Positions 6,280 to 14,826 of a stretch of 38,646 nucleotides of DNA are shown here, in pieces; the stretch's first letter is position 1; each line of letters opens with the position of its first letter. This DNA is from Gammaproteobacteria bacterium RIFCSPLOWO2_02_FULL_61_13. Its GTDB lineage: Bacteria > Pseudomonadota > Gammaproteobacteria > Eutrophobiales > Eutrophobiaceae. A model generated the notes under the pieces. It worked only from the letters and a program-made list of their open reading frames with translations. It did no database searches and had not been told where the DNA came from. A program made the translations under genes and the position numbers. Location of the stretch: contig MGYT01000166.1 in NCBI GenBank assembly GCA_001801865.1, positions 10,798 through 49,443 of the forward strand, read 5' to 3'.

Positions 6280-8982
6280 ATGAGCGCCAAAAAACTGGTG
6301 CTGGTAGACGGATCATATTATCTGTTCCGTGCCTTCCACGCGCTGCCGCCCTTGACCAGCTCGTCCGGCGAACCCACCGGCGCCATCTTCGGCGTCATGG
6401 GCATGTTGAAAAAACTGCTGGCGGAACAGCGCCCGGATTATTTTGCCGTGGTCTTCGATCCGAAGGGCGACACGTTTCGCAATGAACTTTACCCCGCCTA
6501 CAAGGCCAACCGGCCGCCCATCGATCCGGAGCTTGCCTGCCAGATCGGGCCGCTGCAGGAGATCATCGCGGCTCTCGGCGTGCCGCTGCTCGTCATCGAT
6601 GGCGTCGAGGCGGACGATGTGCTCGCCACGCTGGCGCGGCGTGCCGCGGAACGAGGCGTCGAAACCGTCATATCCAGCGGCGACAAGGACCTGGCCCAGA
6701 TCGTCAATGATCGCATCCGACTCATCAACACCATGACCGGAGTGGTGCTCGACCCGGACGGCGTCAAGGAAAAATATGGCGTCACGCCGGCGCAGATTGT
6801 CGACTACCTGACGCTGGTCGGTGACACGGTCGACAATGTCCCGGGGGTGCCGAAAGTCGGCCCGAAGACCGCAGCCAAGTGGCTGGCAGAGTATGGCAGC
6901 CTGGAGTCCGTGCTCACCAATGCGCACAACATCAAGGGCAAGATCGGCGAATATTTACGCGCCGCCATCCCGCACCTGCCGCTGACGCGACAGCTGGTCA
7001 CACTGAAGATGGACGTGGACCTGCCATTGGAACCGGAAGACCTGGTGCGCGCCCCTCCTGATGTCGCGCGCCTGCAGCCGCTGCTGGAACGGTATGAATT
7101 GCGCGGGTGGAGCGAGGCCGCCACCACACCCGCCCCGCAACCGCAGGTGCCCGGCCCGCTGGCCGCGGTGTCGGTCCCGGCATACGAAACGGTGCTTGAT
7201 GCGACGCAACTCGCGGCATGGGTGGAACGACTCAAGACCGCCGAACTAATCGCCGTGGATACCGAGACCACCGGCCTCGACCCGATGACGGCCCGGCTGG
7301 TCGGCATCTCGTTCACCGATCGCGCCGGCGCGGCCGCCTACGTCCCCGTCGGCCATGACTATCCGGGGGCACAGAACCAATTACCGCTGTCCCGGGCGCT
7401 GGATCTGCTGCGGCCTGTGCTCGAAGCGGAACAACCGGCCAAGCTCGGACATAACATCAAATACGATCTCAGCGTATTTGCCATGCATGGCATCAACCTG
7501 GCCGGCATCCGTCATGACTCCATGCTCGAGTCCTATGTGATCGACAGCACCGGTTCGCGCCATGACATGGATTCATTAGCCGAACAAAGGCTGCGCCGCA
7601 AGACCATTCATTACGAAGACGTGACCGGGAAAGGCGCGCGGCAGATCTCGTTCAGCCAGGTGGCCATTGACGTGGCGACCGCTTATGCGGCGGAAGACGC
7701 GGAAGTGACGCTGGCATTGCACCAAAACATGTGGCCGGTGCTGCAATCGACCGCGGGCCTGCGCGAAGTCTATGAGCAGCTGGAGATGCCGCTGGTGCCG
7801 GTGCTATCCCGCATGGAGCGTTGCGGCGTCAAGGTTGACGCGCACATGCTGCGGCAGCAGGGACACGAACTTGCGCAACGCATGGGCGAGCTGGAGGAGC
7901 AGGCCTACGCCGTGGCCGGCCAGCGCTTCAACATCGCCTCACCCAAACAGATCCGGGAAATCCTGTATGAAAAAATGAACCTGCCGGTCACGGAGAAAAC
8001 CGGCACCGGCCAGCCCTCGACCGCAGAGTCGGCGCTTCAGGACCTGGCCGATGAGTATGAACTGCCGCGATTGATCCTTGACCACCGCGCGCTCAGCAAG
8101 CTGAAATCCACCTACACGGATCGACTGCCGCAACAGGTGAATGAAGACACCGGCCGCGTGCACACGTCATATCATCAGGCGGTTGCCGCCACCGGCCGCC
8201 TTTCCTCCTCCGATCCGAACCTGCAGAACATCCCGATTCGCACCGCGGAGGGGCGCCGCATCCGCCAGGCCTTCGTGGCCGGGCCAGGCAACGTGCTGGT
8301 CGCGGCCGATTACTCCCAGATTGAGCTGCGCATCATGGCCCACCTGTCCGGGGACGCCCGGCTGCTGCAGGCCTTTGCCGCGGGCGAGGACGTGCATCGG
8401 CTTACAGCCGCGGAGGTATTTAACGTGGCGTTGGATTTGGTGACACCGGAACAGCGGCGCGCCGCCAAGGCCATCAATTTTGGCCTTATCTATGGCATGA
8501 GCCCATTCGGGCTGGCGCGACAGCTCGGCATTGAACGCAGTGCTGCCAGGGAATACGTGGATCTTTATTTTCAACGCTACCCCGCGGTGCGGGAATTCAT
8601 GGACCGCACCCGGCGCGAGGCCCATGATCGGGGCTACGTGGAAACGGTGTTCAGGCGCCGCTTGTATCTGCCGGACATCAACGCCCGCGACAATGCGCGG
8701 CGCCAGTATGCCGAGCGTACCGCCATCAATGCCCCCATGCAGGGCACTGCCGCCGACATCATCAAGCGCGCCATGATTGCCATAGACACCATGTTGCCGG
8801 ACCGTTTCCCGGAGGCGCATATGATCATGCAGGTGCATGACGAGCTGGTATTTGAGGTCCCGGAACCGGGTGCCGAGGCGCTGTGCGCGGCCGTGGCAGA
8901 GATAATGTCCGGCGCGGCCCGTCTCAGCGTCCCGCTGGCCGTGGATACCGGCAAGGGCAAAAACTGGGACGAGGCCCATTGA
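6280..8982 (+). CDS. polA: DNA polymerase I
   Basis: This is a full-length three-domain DNA polymerase I of 900 residues, used for Okazaki fragment processing and excision repair. The N-terminal 5'-3' exonuclease (about 1-290) keeps its acidic residues (LVDGSYYLFRAF, VVFDPKGDTFR, GVEADDVLATLA). The proofreading domain (about 300-500) appears active: Asp327 and Glu329 in VDTETTGLD, GHNIKYD, and YAAEDAEVT. Polymerase motif A is AADYSQIELR (Asp677), motif B RRAAKAINFGLIYG (Lys730) and motif C MQVHDELVFEV (Asp854). The start at 6280 lies 36 bases from the divergent LOG gene, with a poor ribosome-binding site. polA stands alone transcriptionally, with a 133-base gap to hisA. Confidence 0.98.
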   Translation: MSAKKLVLVDGSYYLFRAFHALPPLTSSSGEPTGAIFGVMGMLKKLLAEQRPDYFAVVFDPKGDTFRNELYPAYKANRPPIDPELACQIGPLQEIIAALGVPLLVIDGVEADDVLATLARRAAERGVETVISSGDKDLAQIVNDRIRLINTMTGVVLDPDGVKEKYGVTPAQIVDYLTLVGDTVDNVPGVPKVGPKTAAKWLAEYGSLESVLTNAHNIKGKIGEYLRAAIPHLPLTRQLVTLKMDVDLPLEPEDLVRAPPDVARLQPLLERYELRGWSEAATTPAPQPQVPGPLAAVSVPAYETVLDATQLAAWVERLKTAELIAVDTETTGLDPMTARLVGISFTDRAGAAAYVPVGHDYPGAQNQLPLSRALDLLRPVLEAEQPAKLGHNIKYDLSVFAMHGINLAGIRHDSMLESYVIDSTGSRHDMDSLAEQRLRRKTIHYEDVTGKGARQISFSQVAIDVATAYAAEDAEVTLALHQNMWPVLQSTAGLREVYEQLEMPLVPVLSRMERCGVKVDAHMLRQQGHELAQRMGELEEQAYAVAGQRFNIASPKQIREILYEKMNLPVTEKTGTGQPSTAESALQDLADEYELPRLILDHRALSKLKSTYTDRLPQQVNEDTGRVHTSYHQAVAATGRLSSSDPNLQNIPIRTAEGRRIRQAFVAGPGNVLVAADYSQIELRIMAHLSGDARLLQAFAAGEDVHRLTAAEVFNVALDLVTPEQRRAAKAINFGLIYGMSPFGLARQLGIERSAAREYVDLYFQRYPAVREFMDRTRREAHDRGYVETVFRRRLYLPDINARDNARRQYAERTAINAPMQGTAADIIKRAMIAIDTMLPDRFPEAHMIMQVHDELVFEVPEPGAEALCAAVAEIMSGAARLSVPLAVDTGKGKNWDEAH

Positions 8983-9032
8983 GGGCGCTGCGGCTCCGAC
9001 CCGACACCGCCCCTAGTGTTCGACAACACCTG

Positions 9033-9041
9033 TGCTAACAT
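9033..9041 (+). promoter_or_regulatory. Possible extended -10 promoter element ahead of hisA
   Basis: The 133-base polA-hisA gap holds TG-C-TAACAT, an extended -10-like sequence 75 bases upstream of the hisA ATG. No convincing -35 was found at 16-18 bases. A small hairpin GTGTT-CGAC-AACAC lies just upstream at 9016-9029. No his leader peptide with a histidine run is visible, so classical attenuation is not supported. This is a weak call by eye. Confidence 0.25.
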
Positions 9042-9115
9042 TTGCCGAAAATCCGCCCTGCCCGCCCATCGCGTAGCCTACGGCTGTACCCTCGACGACG
9101 TTCACCGCATTCCAC

Positions 9116-9856
9116 ATGGAACTGATCCCGGCCATTGATATCAAGGACGGCAAGTGCGTGCGCTTGCGACAGGGGCGCATGGACGCCGAAACCGTGTACG
9201 GGGATCCGGTACAGATGGCGGAGCGCTGGGTGTCCGCCGGGGCGCGCCGCCTGCACCTGGTTGATCTCAATGGCGCTGTCAATGGTCGCCCCGGCAATGC
9301 GGACATTATTCACGCCATTGCGGAAAAACACCGGGGCATCATCATTCAGGTCGGCGGTGGCATTCGCGACGAGGACACCATCCAGACTTACCTGAACGCC
9401 GGTGTGAACTTTGTCATCATCGGGACGCGCGCGGTGACCACGCCGCATTTCGTCTCCGATGTTTGCCTTGAGTTCCCCGGTCACATCATCGTCAGCCTGG
9501 ATGCCAAAGACGGCAAACTGGCCACGGAAGGGTGGTCCAAGCTTTCACACCATGACGTGGTGGACATGGCGCGCCGCTTCGAGGACGAGGGCGTGGCGAG
9601 CATTGTCTACACCGACATCGGCCGTGACGGCATGCTGAGCAGCGTCAATGTCGAATCCACGGTGCGCCTGTGCCGGCAGGTCAAAATCCCCGTTATTGCC
9701 TCCGGCGGCATTCAAAATCTGGACGACATCCGCGCCCTGTGCGCGGCGGCGAGCGAAGGCATTGTCGGCGCCATCACCGGCCGCGCGATCTACGAGGGAA
9801 CCCTGGACTTTACCGCCGCACAAAAGCTTGCCGACAAGCTTTGTTCCGGGCGTTGA
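9116..9856 (+). CDS. hisA: ProFAR isomerase (phosphoribosylformimino-AICAR-phosphate isomerase)
   Basis: HisA catalyses the Amadori rearrangement of ProFAR to PRFAR in histidine synthesis. The protein is a 246-residue half-barrel-repeat TIM barrel with catalytic-type Asp8 ([14 protein letters not shown]) and Asp129 ([11 protein letters not shown]), and phosphate-binding glycines in [11 protein letters not shown] and [14 protein letters not shown]. The start ATG at 9116 gives the usual N-terminus. In Pseudomonas and Xanthomonas, hisB and hisH lie directly upstream; here polA does, so hisA is the first gene of a truncated his operon. hisF follows after six bases. Confidence 0.97.
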   Translation: MELIPAIDIKDGKCVRLRQGRMDAETVYGDPVQMAERWVSAGARRLHLVDLNGAVNGRPGNADIIHAIAEKHRGIIIQVGGGIRDEDTIQTYLNAGVNFVIIGTRAVTTPHFVSDVCLEFPGHIIVSLDAKDGKLATEGWSKLSHHDVVDMARRFEDEGVASIVYTDIGRDGMLSSVNVESTVRLCRQVKIPVIASGGIQNLDDIRALCAAASEGIVGAITGRAIYEGTLDFTAAQKLADKLCSGR

Positions 9857-9862
9857 GGTCCC

Positions 9863-10621
9863 GTGGGTCTGGCCAAACGCATCATCCCCTGCCTGGACGT
9901 GGATCGGGGGCGGGTGGTCAAAGGTGTGCGTTTCCAGGATATTGTTGACGCCGGCGACCCGGTGGAAGTCGCGCGCCGCTATGACCAGCAAGGCGCCGAT
10001 GAGCTGGCCTTCCTTGACATCACCGCCAGCAGCGATCAACGCAATACCATGGTGGACGTGGTGGAGGCCGTGGCGGCGCAGGTGTTCATCCCGTTGACCG
10101 TGGGTGGCGGCATCCGCACTCTGGACGATATCCGGCGGCTTTTGCTGGCGGGCGCAGACAAGGTCAGCATCAACACCGCAGCAGTGCAACGGCCCGAATT
10201 CGTGGCCGAGGCGGCGCGTGAATTCGGCTGCCAGTGCATTGTCGTCGCCATTGACGCCAAGCGCGTCAACCCGGGCTGGGAGGTGTTTACGCACGGCGGG
10301 CGCCGCGGCACCGGCCTCGACGCAGTCCATTGGGCATGCCGCATGTGCGAGGCCGGCGCCGGGGAAATCCTGCTGACCAGCATGGACAAGGACGGCACGC
10401 GCAGCGGCTTTGATCTTGAACTTACCCGCGCCGTCAGCGCCGCGGTGCCCGTGCCGGTCATTGCCTCGGGCGGCGTCGGCAATCTGGACGATCTGGTGGA
10501 CGGCATCCGCATCGGCCAAGCGGATGCTGTGCTCGCGGCCAGCATCTTTCATTTCGGCGAGCATACCGTTCTGGACGCAAAGCAGTGCCTGGCCCGGCAC
10601 GGCATTGAAGTGCGCTTGTGA
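9863..10621 (+). CDS. hisF: Imidazole glycerol phosphate synthase, cyclase subunit
   Basis: HisF condenses PRFAR with ammonia, which HisH supplies from glutamine, to give imidazole glycerol phosphate and AICAR. This 252-residue TIM barrel has the catalytic aspartates Asp12 ([13 protein letters not shown]) and Asp131 (VVAIDAKR). The start is a GTG at 9863, supported by GAGG a few bases upstream and by the conserved [10 protein letters not shown] start. It is a paralogue of the adjacent hisA. Its partner hisH is not in the window, so the glutaminase subunit must be encoded elsewhere. The stop overlaps a possible GTG start of hisI. Confidence 0.97.
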   Translation: MGLAKRIIPCLDVDRGRVVKGVRFQDIVDAGDPVEVARRYDQQGADELAFLDITASSDQRNTMVDVVEAVAAQVFIPLTVGGGIRTLDDIRRLLLAGADKVSINTAAVQRPEFVAEAAREFGCQCIVVAIDAKRVNPGWEVFTHGGRRGTGLDAVHWACRMCEAGAGEILLTSMDKDGTRSGFDLELTRAVSAAVPVPVIASGGVGNLDDLVDGIRIGQADAVLAASIFHFGEHTVLDAKQCLARHGIEVRL

Positions 10622-11058
10622 GCGCGGACCCAGAGCCAGGCGTTGCGAAGGACATGAACACGACGCCCATGAATTGGCTGGAAGCGGTGCGCTGGGATGA
10701 GCACGGTCTTGTCCCCGCGGTGGCGCAGGACACCGCCAGCGGCAGGGTGCTGACGCTGGCATGGATGAATCGCGAGGCGCTGGCGCTTACCGTGGCCGAG
10801 GGCCGCGCGGTTTATTGGTCCCGATCCAGAAATCGCCTGTGGCGCAAGGGCGAGGAATCCGGTCACGTGCAATGGCTGGAAGAACTGCGGCTGGATTGCG
10901 ATCAGGACGCGATTTTGCTCCGCGTCCGCCAGCAGGGCGGCATCGCCTGCCACACCGGCCGGGCGGCGTGTTTCTTCCTGCGGCTGGAAGACGGGAAATG
11001 GGGTGAGATTGATCCGGTACTGCAGGAACCGGCTGCAATTTATCCGCGCGGGAAATAG
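10618..11058 (+). CDS. hisI: Phosphoribosyl-AMP cyclohydrolase
   Basis: HisI opens the purine ring of phosphoribosyl-AMP, the third step of histidine synthesis. Conserved blocks are [32 protein letters not shown] and the metal-binding LDCDQDAI and [14 protein letters not shown], with three cysteines and acidic residues for Zn/Mg. It is the stand-alone form; the pyrophosphohydrolase HisE is a separate gene next to it. The start is uncertain. The GTG at 10618 overlaps the hisF stop by four bases and has GAAG seven bases upstream. ATG at 10654 or 10669 would give 134 or 129 residues, and family homology begins at 10669 ([16 protein letters not shown]). The first 17 residues may therefore not be made. 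Confidence 0.94.
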   Translation: MSADPEPGVAKDMNTTPMNWLEAVRWDEHGLVPAVAQDTASGRVLTLAWMNREALALTVAEGRAVYWSRSRNRLWRKGEESGHVQWLEELRLDCDQDAILLRVRQQGGIACHTGRAACFFLRLEDGKWGEIDPVLQEPAAIYPRGK

Positions 11059-11068
11059 GATTGCCGGT

Positions 11069-11416
11069 ATGATCCCTTCCGGTACCGACGCATTCACGGA
11101 CGATACGCTGCAGCAACTGGCGCGCCTGCTCGCGGAGCGGCGCGGCGCGGACCCCGCCACTTCCTATGTTGCCGGTCTGCTGGCGGGCGGCGAGGACGCG
11201 ATTCTGAAAAAGATCGCCGAGGAGACCGCCGAGGTGTTGCTGGCCGGGAAGGCCGCGGATCCGGCAGCGCTGGTGCATGAGGTGGCGGATCTCTGGTTTC
11301 ATACACTGGTCCTGCTGGCGGCCCGCGAACTGGGTCCGCAACCGGTGCTGGACGAATTGCGCCGGCGCCTGGGCCGCTCCGGGCTGGACGAAAAGGCCGC
11401 GCGTTTGCGAAAGTAG
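11069..11416 (+). CDS. hisE: Phosphoribosyl-ATP pyrophosphohydrolase
   Basis: HisE hydrolyses phosphoribosyl-ATP to phosphoribosyl-AMP, the second step of histidine synthesis. The protein is a 115-residue all-alpha MazG-like fold with the metal-binding signature [10 protein letters not shown] and [14 protein letters not shown]. The ATG at 11069 is supported by AGGA eight bases upstream and by the typical start length; the open frame extends upstream into hisI but without homology. It lies 10 bases after hisI and 31 bases before tatA. The hisI-hisE-tatABC linkage is the same as in Pseudomonas. Confidence 0.95.
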   Translation: MIPSGTDAFTDDTLQQLARLLAERRGADPATSYVAGLLAGGEDAILKKIAEETAEVLLAGKAADPAALVHEVADLWFHTLVLLAARELGPQPVLDELRRRLGRSGLDEKAARLRK

Positions 11417-11447
11417 GCGGCGTGGCAACGCATCCGGGAGACGTGAC

Positions 11448-11657
11448 ATGAATATTGGCATCTGGGAGTTGGTTGTCATATTGGTCATCGTGGCGTTGTT
11501 GTTTGGCACCAGAAAGCTGGGCAGCATCGGCACCGACGTGGGTCAGGCTATCAAGGGCTTTCGCGCGGCCATGCGCGACGATGGCGGGACGCAGACCGGC
11601 GCCGGCAGCGCCCAGCCACTGGAAAAAGATCCGGCCAAGAAGGACCAGGCTTCCTGA
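11448..11657 (+). CDS. tatA: Twin-arginine translocase subunit TatA
   Basis: TatA polymerises to form the protein-conducting assembly that exports folded, cofactor-bearing proteins with twin-arginine signal peptides. This 69-residue protein has the single N-terminal membrane helix (IWELVVILVIVALLFG), the FGTRKL hinge, then an amphipathic helix (IGTDVGQAIKGFRAAM) and a short charged tail. GGGAG lies seven bases before the ATG. It is the first of three adjacent tat genes; with tatB and tatC present, the system appears complete. Confidence 0.96.
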   Translation: MNIGIWELVVILVIVALLFGTRKLGSIGTDVGQAIKGFRAAMRDDGGTQTGAGSAQPLEKDPAKKDQAS

Positions 11658-11693
11658 ACTTTACCCCGCCTGAGCGGCGCCGGACGCGCCCCC

Positions 11694-12002
11694 ATGTTTG
11701 ACATCGGATTCTGGGAACTGGCGGTGCTGGCCGTGGTGGCGTTGCTGGTGGTCGGGCCGGAACGACTGCCCCAACTGGTGCGGGACGGTGGGCGCTGGGT
11801 ACGGGCAGTACGCCGTTTCGTCACCGAAACCCGCTATGAAATTGAGCGGGAATTGGACGTGGATGCCGGGCGGGATTTCTCCCGTGGCCTGGCGGAAATG
11901 GATGAATTGATGCGCATTGCCCCCGATCGGGAGCCCGGTGCGGCGAAATCTTCCCCGCAACCGCCGGCGAGCAACCCGGATCCCAAGCACACCGAACCAT
12001 GA
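11694..12002 (+). CDS. tatB: Twin-arginine translocase subunit TatB
   Basis: TatB works with TatC as the receptor for twin-arginine signal peptides. This 102-residue protein has an N-terminal membrane helix (FDIGFWELAVLAVVALLVVG) with the TatB-type glutamate and the GPERLP hinge, then a longer charged amphipathic region and a Pro-rich tail. The MFDIGF start and longer tail distinguish it from TatA. At 102 residues it is shorter than E. coli TatB (171). The stop overlaps the tatC start by four bases. Confidence 0.95.
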   Translation: MFDIGFWELAVLAVVALLVVGPERLPQLVRDGGRWVRAVRRFVTETRYEIERELDVDAGRDFSRGLAEMDELMRIAPDREPGAAKSSPQPPASNPDPKHTEP

Positions 12003-12775
12003 GTGACGCGCGCCCGGCGGATCGCGACCCGGAACTGCCGCTCATCGCCCACCTGATCGAGCTGCGATCACGGCTGCTGCGCTGCCTGCTGGTGCTGGCT
12101 GGAATATTTCTGGCCACGACCCCGTTCGCAAACGACATTTATGCCATTGTCGCCGGGCCGTTGCTGGCGAAATTGCCTTCTGGCAGCACCATGATCGCCA
12201 CTGAAGTCGCGGCGCCATTTGTCGTGCCGTTCAAGCTGTGCCTGTTTGTCGCGTTGTTTGCGGCCATGCCGTTTGTGCTGTATCAGGCCTGGGCCTTCAT
12301 CGCGCCCGGCCTGTATGAAACTGAACGCCGCTTCGCGGTGCCCCTGTTGCTGTCCAGCATCGCGCTGTTTTACGCGGGCATCGCCTTTGCATTCTTCGTG
12401 GTATTTCCCTTGCTGTTCGGATTTTTTACCGCCACGGTTCCTGCAGGCGTGGCGGTGATGACCGATATCGGGCATTACCTGGATTTTGTGCTGAAGCTGT
12501 TCTTTTCCTTCGGGCTGGTGTTCGAAGTGCCGGTGGCCACGGTGCTGGTTATCTGGACCGGGCTGCTGTCGGCCGCGTCGCTGGTGCGCGCCCGGCCGTA
12601 CATAATTCTTGGCGCCTTCGCCCTTGGCGCCCTGTTGACGCCGGGGCCGGATGTGCTGTCGCAAATCCTGCTGGCGCTGCCGCTCTGGCTGCTGTTCGAA
12701 GTGGGGCTGTTCCTCGGCCGCCGCGTCAACGGCCGGGGCGAGAAAGTTGCGGCGCTGGATCAGTCAACACCCTGA
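11999..12775 (+). CDS. tatC: Twin-arginine translocase subunit TatC
   Basis: TatC is the six-helix membrane receptor that binds the RR motif of Tat substrates. This 258-residue protein has the cytoplasmic N-terminal signature LIAHLIELRSRLLRCL, the first-periplasmic-loop region, the YQAWAFIAPGLYETERR motif and six predicted membrane segments. The ATG overlaps the tatB stop. Its last 12 bases overlap the convergent C13 peptidase gene. A GC-rich palindrome begins 24 bases past the stop, but with no T-run. Confidence 0.97.
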   Translation: MSDARPADRDPELPLIAHLIELRSRLLRCLLVLAGIFLATTPFANDIYAIVAGPLLAKLPSGSTMIATEVAAPFVVPFKLCLFVALFAAMPFVLYQAWAFIAPGLYETERRFAVPLLLSSIALFYAGIAFAFFVVFPLLFGFFTATVPAGVAVMTDIGHYLDFVLKLFFSFGLVFEVPVATVLVIWTGLLSAASLVRARPYIILGAFALGALLTPGPDVLSQILLALPLWLLFEVGLFLGRRVNGRGEKVAALDQSTP

Positions 12776-14221
12776 ATCCGCCTGCCAGCGGCACCGGGCC
12801 GGGCCCGGGCCCGGTAACAGCGAGATTTCTGCGGCATTTTCCACCGGCGCCGGGGGCGGCTGTCCGCGGGCGCGCAGACGCGCCGTCAACTGCTCGAGCA
12901 AAGGCGCGATCTCCGAACCCACCCAAAGCTGTGGCTCTGACGGCGTCAATTCCTCTTCCTCCTCGCGCGCACTCAGGCTGTCCCGGGCGCGTTCAAACGC
13001 GGACACAAATGACAGATCCTTCGGCAATTCCGTGCCGAAGAAAGCCGCGCCAAAGTACGTATACGGACCGTCGTGTCCACAACCGAAGGAACTTCGATCA
13101 CGGCGCGCCGAGGTCATCACCAGCGAATCAGAATTGCGCAGTTCGTCCAGGAACTCCCCGGAAAAGCAGGCCGACACAATTACCACACGGTAACGGATGC
13201 CGGAGCCATCAAGGGCGGCGCGCAGCCCCCGCGGCGTGATCCCCGCCAGTCGGAAATCATCCAGATCCAGGGTCAGTCCCTGCCCCTCTTCGCCGTGGGA
13301 GGTCAGGAACAGCAGCAGAATGTCTTCTTCCGGATCCATCTTGCGCGCAACGCCTTGCAGCGCCGCCTGCAGGTTGTCCTTGCTGGCGAGCGGCAACTGC
13401 TCAAAGGTGCTGTGATTATTCACCAGCAACAAGGTGCGGCCGGTGGCATCGAAGTCGCGGCTGAAAATCTTGGCGGCGCGCTGCACCTCGTTCATGAACA
13501 CATCCTCTCCGGCGTCGCCGGCCACGCCGATAAAATACACATCCACGACGCCGGGGCGGTGATCGAGCAGGCCTCTGGTCCCCTGCCCAAGGAGTTCGTC
13601 CTGCTGAAAGAACAGGCGCTCGACGTCCAGGGAACGGGGCTGTTCGTCTGTCCCCGGATAGGTCCGGGCCCACAACGGTTCCGGGGGCAGAAGGTACCAG
13701 GGCAGAATATTGAAGGCCCCGAAGCTGACCAGCAGCACGGCGCCCATGACGGCGCGCGGTTCCAGCACCAGTCGAATCGCGCGCAGCACGATAATCAGAT
13801 ACCAGATGAGATATACCGGCGTCAGCCAGGTATAAAATTCGGGCGGCACGACCGGGACAAATCTTTCCACGGCATGCACCACTCCGGTGTAGACGCCGAA
13901 GGTCGTGGGGGCAACGGCCAATACCAGCACGCCCAGCGGCAGGGCGGCGGCCAGATCGCGACCGCTGGCGGCGATCAGGATCAGGCTGGCAAAAAACAGC
14001 AGATACAGCATGGACTGGTAATACAGGCCGGTGGGGCTGAACTGCGCGTCCGGCCACACCAGGTACAGGTCATAGCCCAGATTCAGCGCCACGGACAGCA
14101 GGAACAACAGCGTCAACTGCAACAGGTCGGGACGAAACTGCCAGCGCGATACCGGCAACAGCAGTGCCAGCCGCAGGCCGGCAAACAGGTTGCGGGCGAA
14201 ATCAGTAATCAATCGGCGCAT
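12764..14221 (-). CDS. Membrane-anchored C13 family (legumain-like) cysteine peptidase
   Basis: This 485-residue protein has two parts. Residues 1-180 carry about five hydrophobic segments (roughly 33-55, 66-88, 92-115, 130-150 and 156-180), so it sits in the inner membrane. Residues 220-420 form a caspase-like C13 domain with the expected His/Cys dyad: His309 in LLFLTSHGEEG and Cys352 in YRVVIVSACFSGEFLDE, followed by SLVMTSARRDRSSFGCG. The C-terminus is Pro-rich and low in complexity. C13 enzymes in eukaryotes cleave after Asn or act as GPI transamidases; bacterial members are largely uncharacterised, so I give no substrate. It starts 33 bases after the rhodanese gene on the same strand, which suggests cotranscription, and its 3' end overlaps tatC on the other strand. 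Confidence 0.88.
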   Translation of the reverse strand: MRRLITDFARNLFAGLRLALLLPVSRWQFRPDLLQLTLLFLLSVALNLGYDLYLVWPDAQFSPTGLYYQSMLYLLFFASLILIAASGRDLAAALPLGVLVLAVAPTTFGVYTGVVHAVERFVPVVPPEFYTWLTPVYLIWYLIIVLRAIRLVLEPRAVMGAVLLVSFGAFNILPWYLLPPEPLWARTYPGTDEQPRSLDVERLFFQQDELLGQGTRGLLDHRPGVVDVYFIGVAGDAGEDVFMNEVQRAAKIFSRDFDATGRTLLLVNNHSTFEQLPLASKDNLQAALQGVARKMDPEEDILLLFLTSHGEEGQGLTLDLDDFRLAGITPRGLRAALDGSGIRYRVVIVSACFSGEFLDELRNSDSLVMTSARRDRSSFGCGHDGPYTYFGAAFFGTELPKDLSFVSAFERARDSLSAREEEEELTPSEPQLWVGSEIAPLLEQLTARLRARGQPPPAPVENAAEISLLPGPGPARCRWQADSGC

Positions 14222-14254
14222 GAATTCAGTACGTCAGCAGATTGCTGCGATTCG

Positions 14255-14668
14255 TCAGGTCTGTTCCCAGGGCAGGCCATGAAAACGCCAGCCATTGATG
14301 GAGCCGCGGTGCCGATCTGCGTCCCGATCTCCTTCGAATCCTTCCATGATGTTATAGACATGACGATATCCGGCCGCAACCAGGGCCCGCGCTGCCGCCT
14401 CCGAGCGTTTGCCGCTGCGACACATTGCCAGCAGCGGCACCTCTTCGGGCGCGGAGCCCGGGCGCAAGGTCTCAAGACTATGCGCCACCTTGGCGACGAA
14501 TTCCGGGTCGGCGCGCCAATCTGGGTATTCCTGCCAGGGCACATGCACAGCGCCCAACGGGTGGCCCACGTAATCGAATTCCACGCGCGAACGCACATCC
14601 AGCAACAGGGCATCAGGTCGTTGGCGCAGGATTTCCCAGGCCTGTTTCGGATTCAGTTCGCTGACCAT
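14255..14668 (-). CDS. Rhodanese-like domain protein (single domain)
   Basis: This 137-residue single-domain rhodanese has the fold signature ALLLDVRSRVEFDYVGHPLGAVHVPW and the active-site loop CRSGKRS with catalytic Cys83, which would carry a persulfide. It is cytoplasmic with no signal peptide. The C-terminus (residues 108-137, EGFEGDRDADRHRGSINGWRF) resembles the family of sulfurtransferases that keep a GW..GLP tail. A strong GGAGG precedes the ATG on the minus strand. It is the first gene of a two-gene unit with the C13 peptidase and is divergent from ilvE. Sulfur-transfer partners cannot be inferred from context. Confidence 0.9.
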   Translation of the reverse strand: MVSELNPKQAWEILRQRPDALLLDVRSRVEFDYVGHPLGAVHVPWQEYPDWRADPEFVAKVAHSLETLRPGSAPEEVPLLAMCRSGKRSEAAARALVAAGYRHVYNIMEGFEGDRDADRHRGSINGWRFHGLPWEQT

Positions 14669-14826
14669 GGTTACCTCCGGGCATGCCGCAGCGGGTACGT
14701 TTCGGCCTTTATTCTACGGCATCCGCCCCGGCGGGCGCCGGACCGGTTTGGCAGCAGACCGCCAAGTATGCTGCAATAGCCCGTTCCGGTTATGACAGCA
14801 CAGGAATTTTCCCGAGGACCGCAAGC

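Noticed and set aside
8167-8979. 270-codon minus-strand frame opposite the polymerase domain of polA
   Set aside because: It covers the conserved polymerase motifs on the other strand and has no domain of its own.
12799-12814. GC palindrome as an intrinsic terminator
   Set aside because: No run of T follows it on either strand, so it does not meet the usual terminator pattern.
13073-14779. 568-codon open frame on the plus strand opposite the C13 peptidase and rhodanese genes
   Set aside because: Rich in Gln, His and Arg with no recognisable domain; it is an antisense frame of two clear genes in GC-rich DNA.
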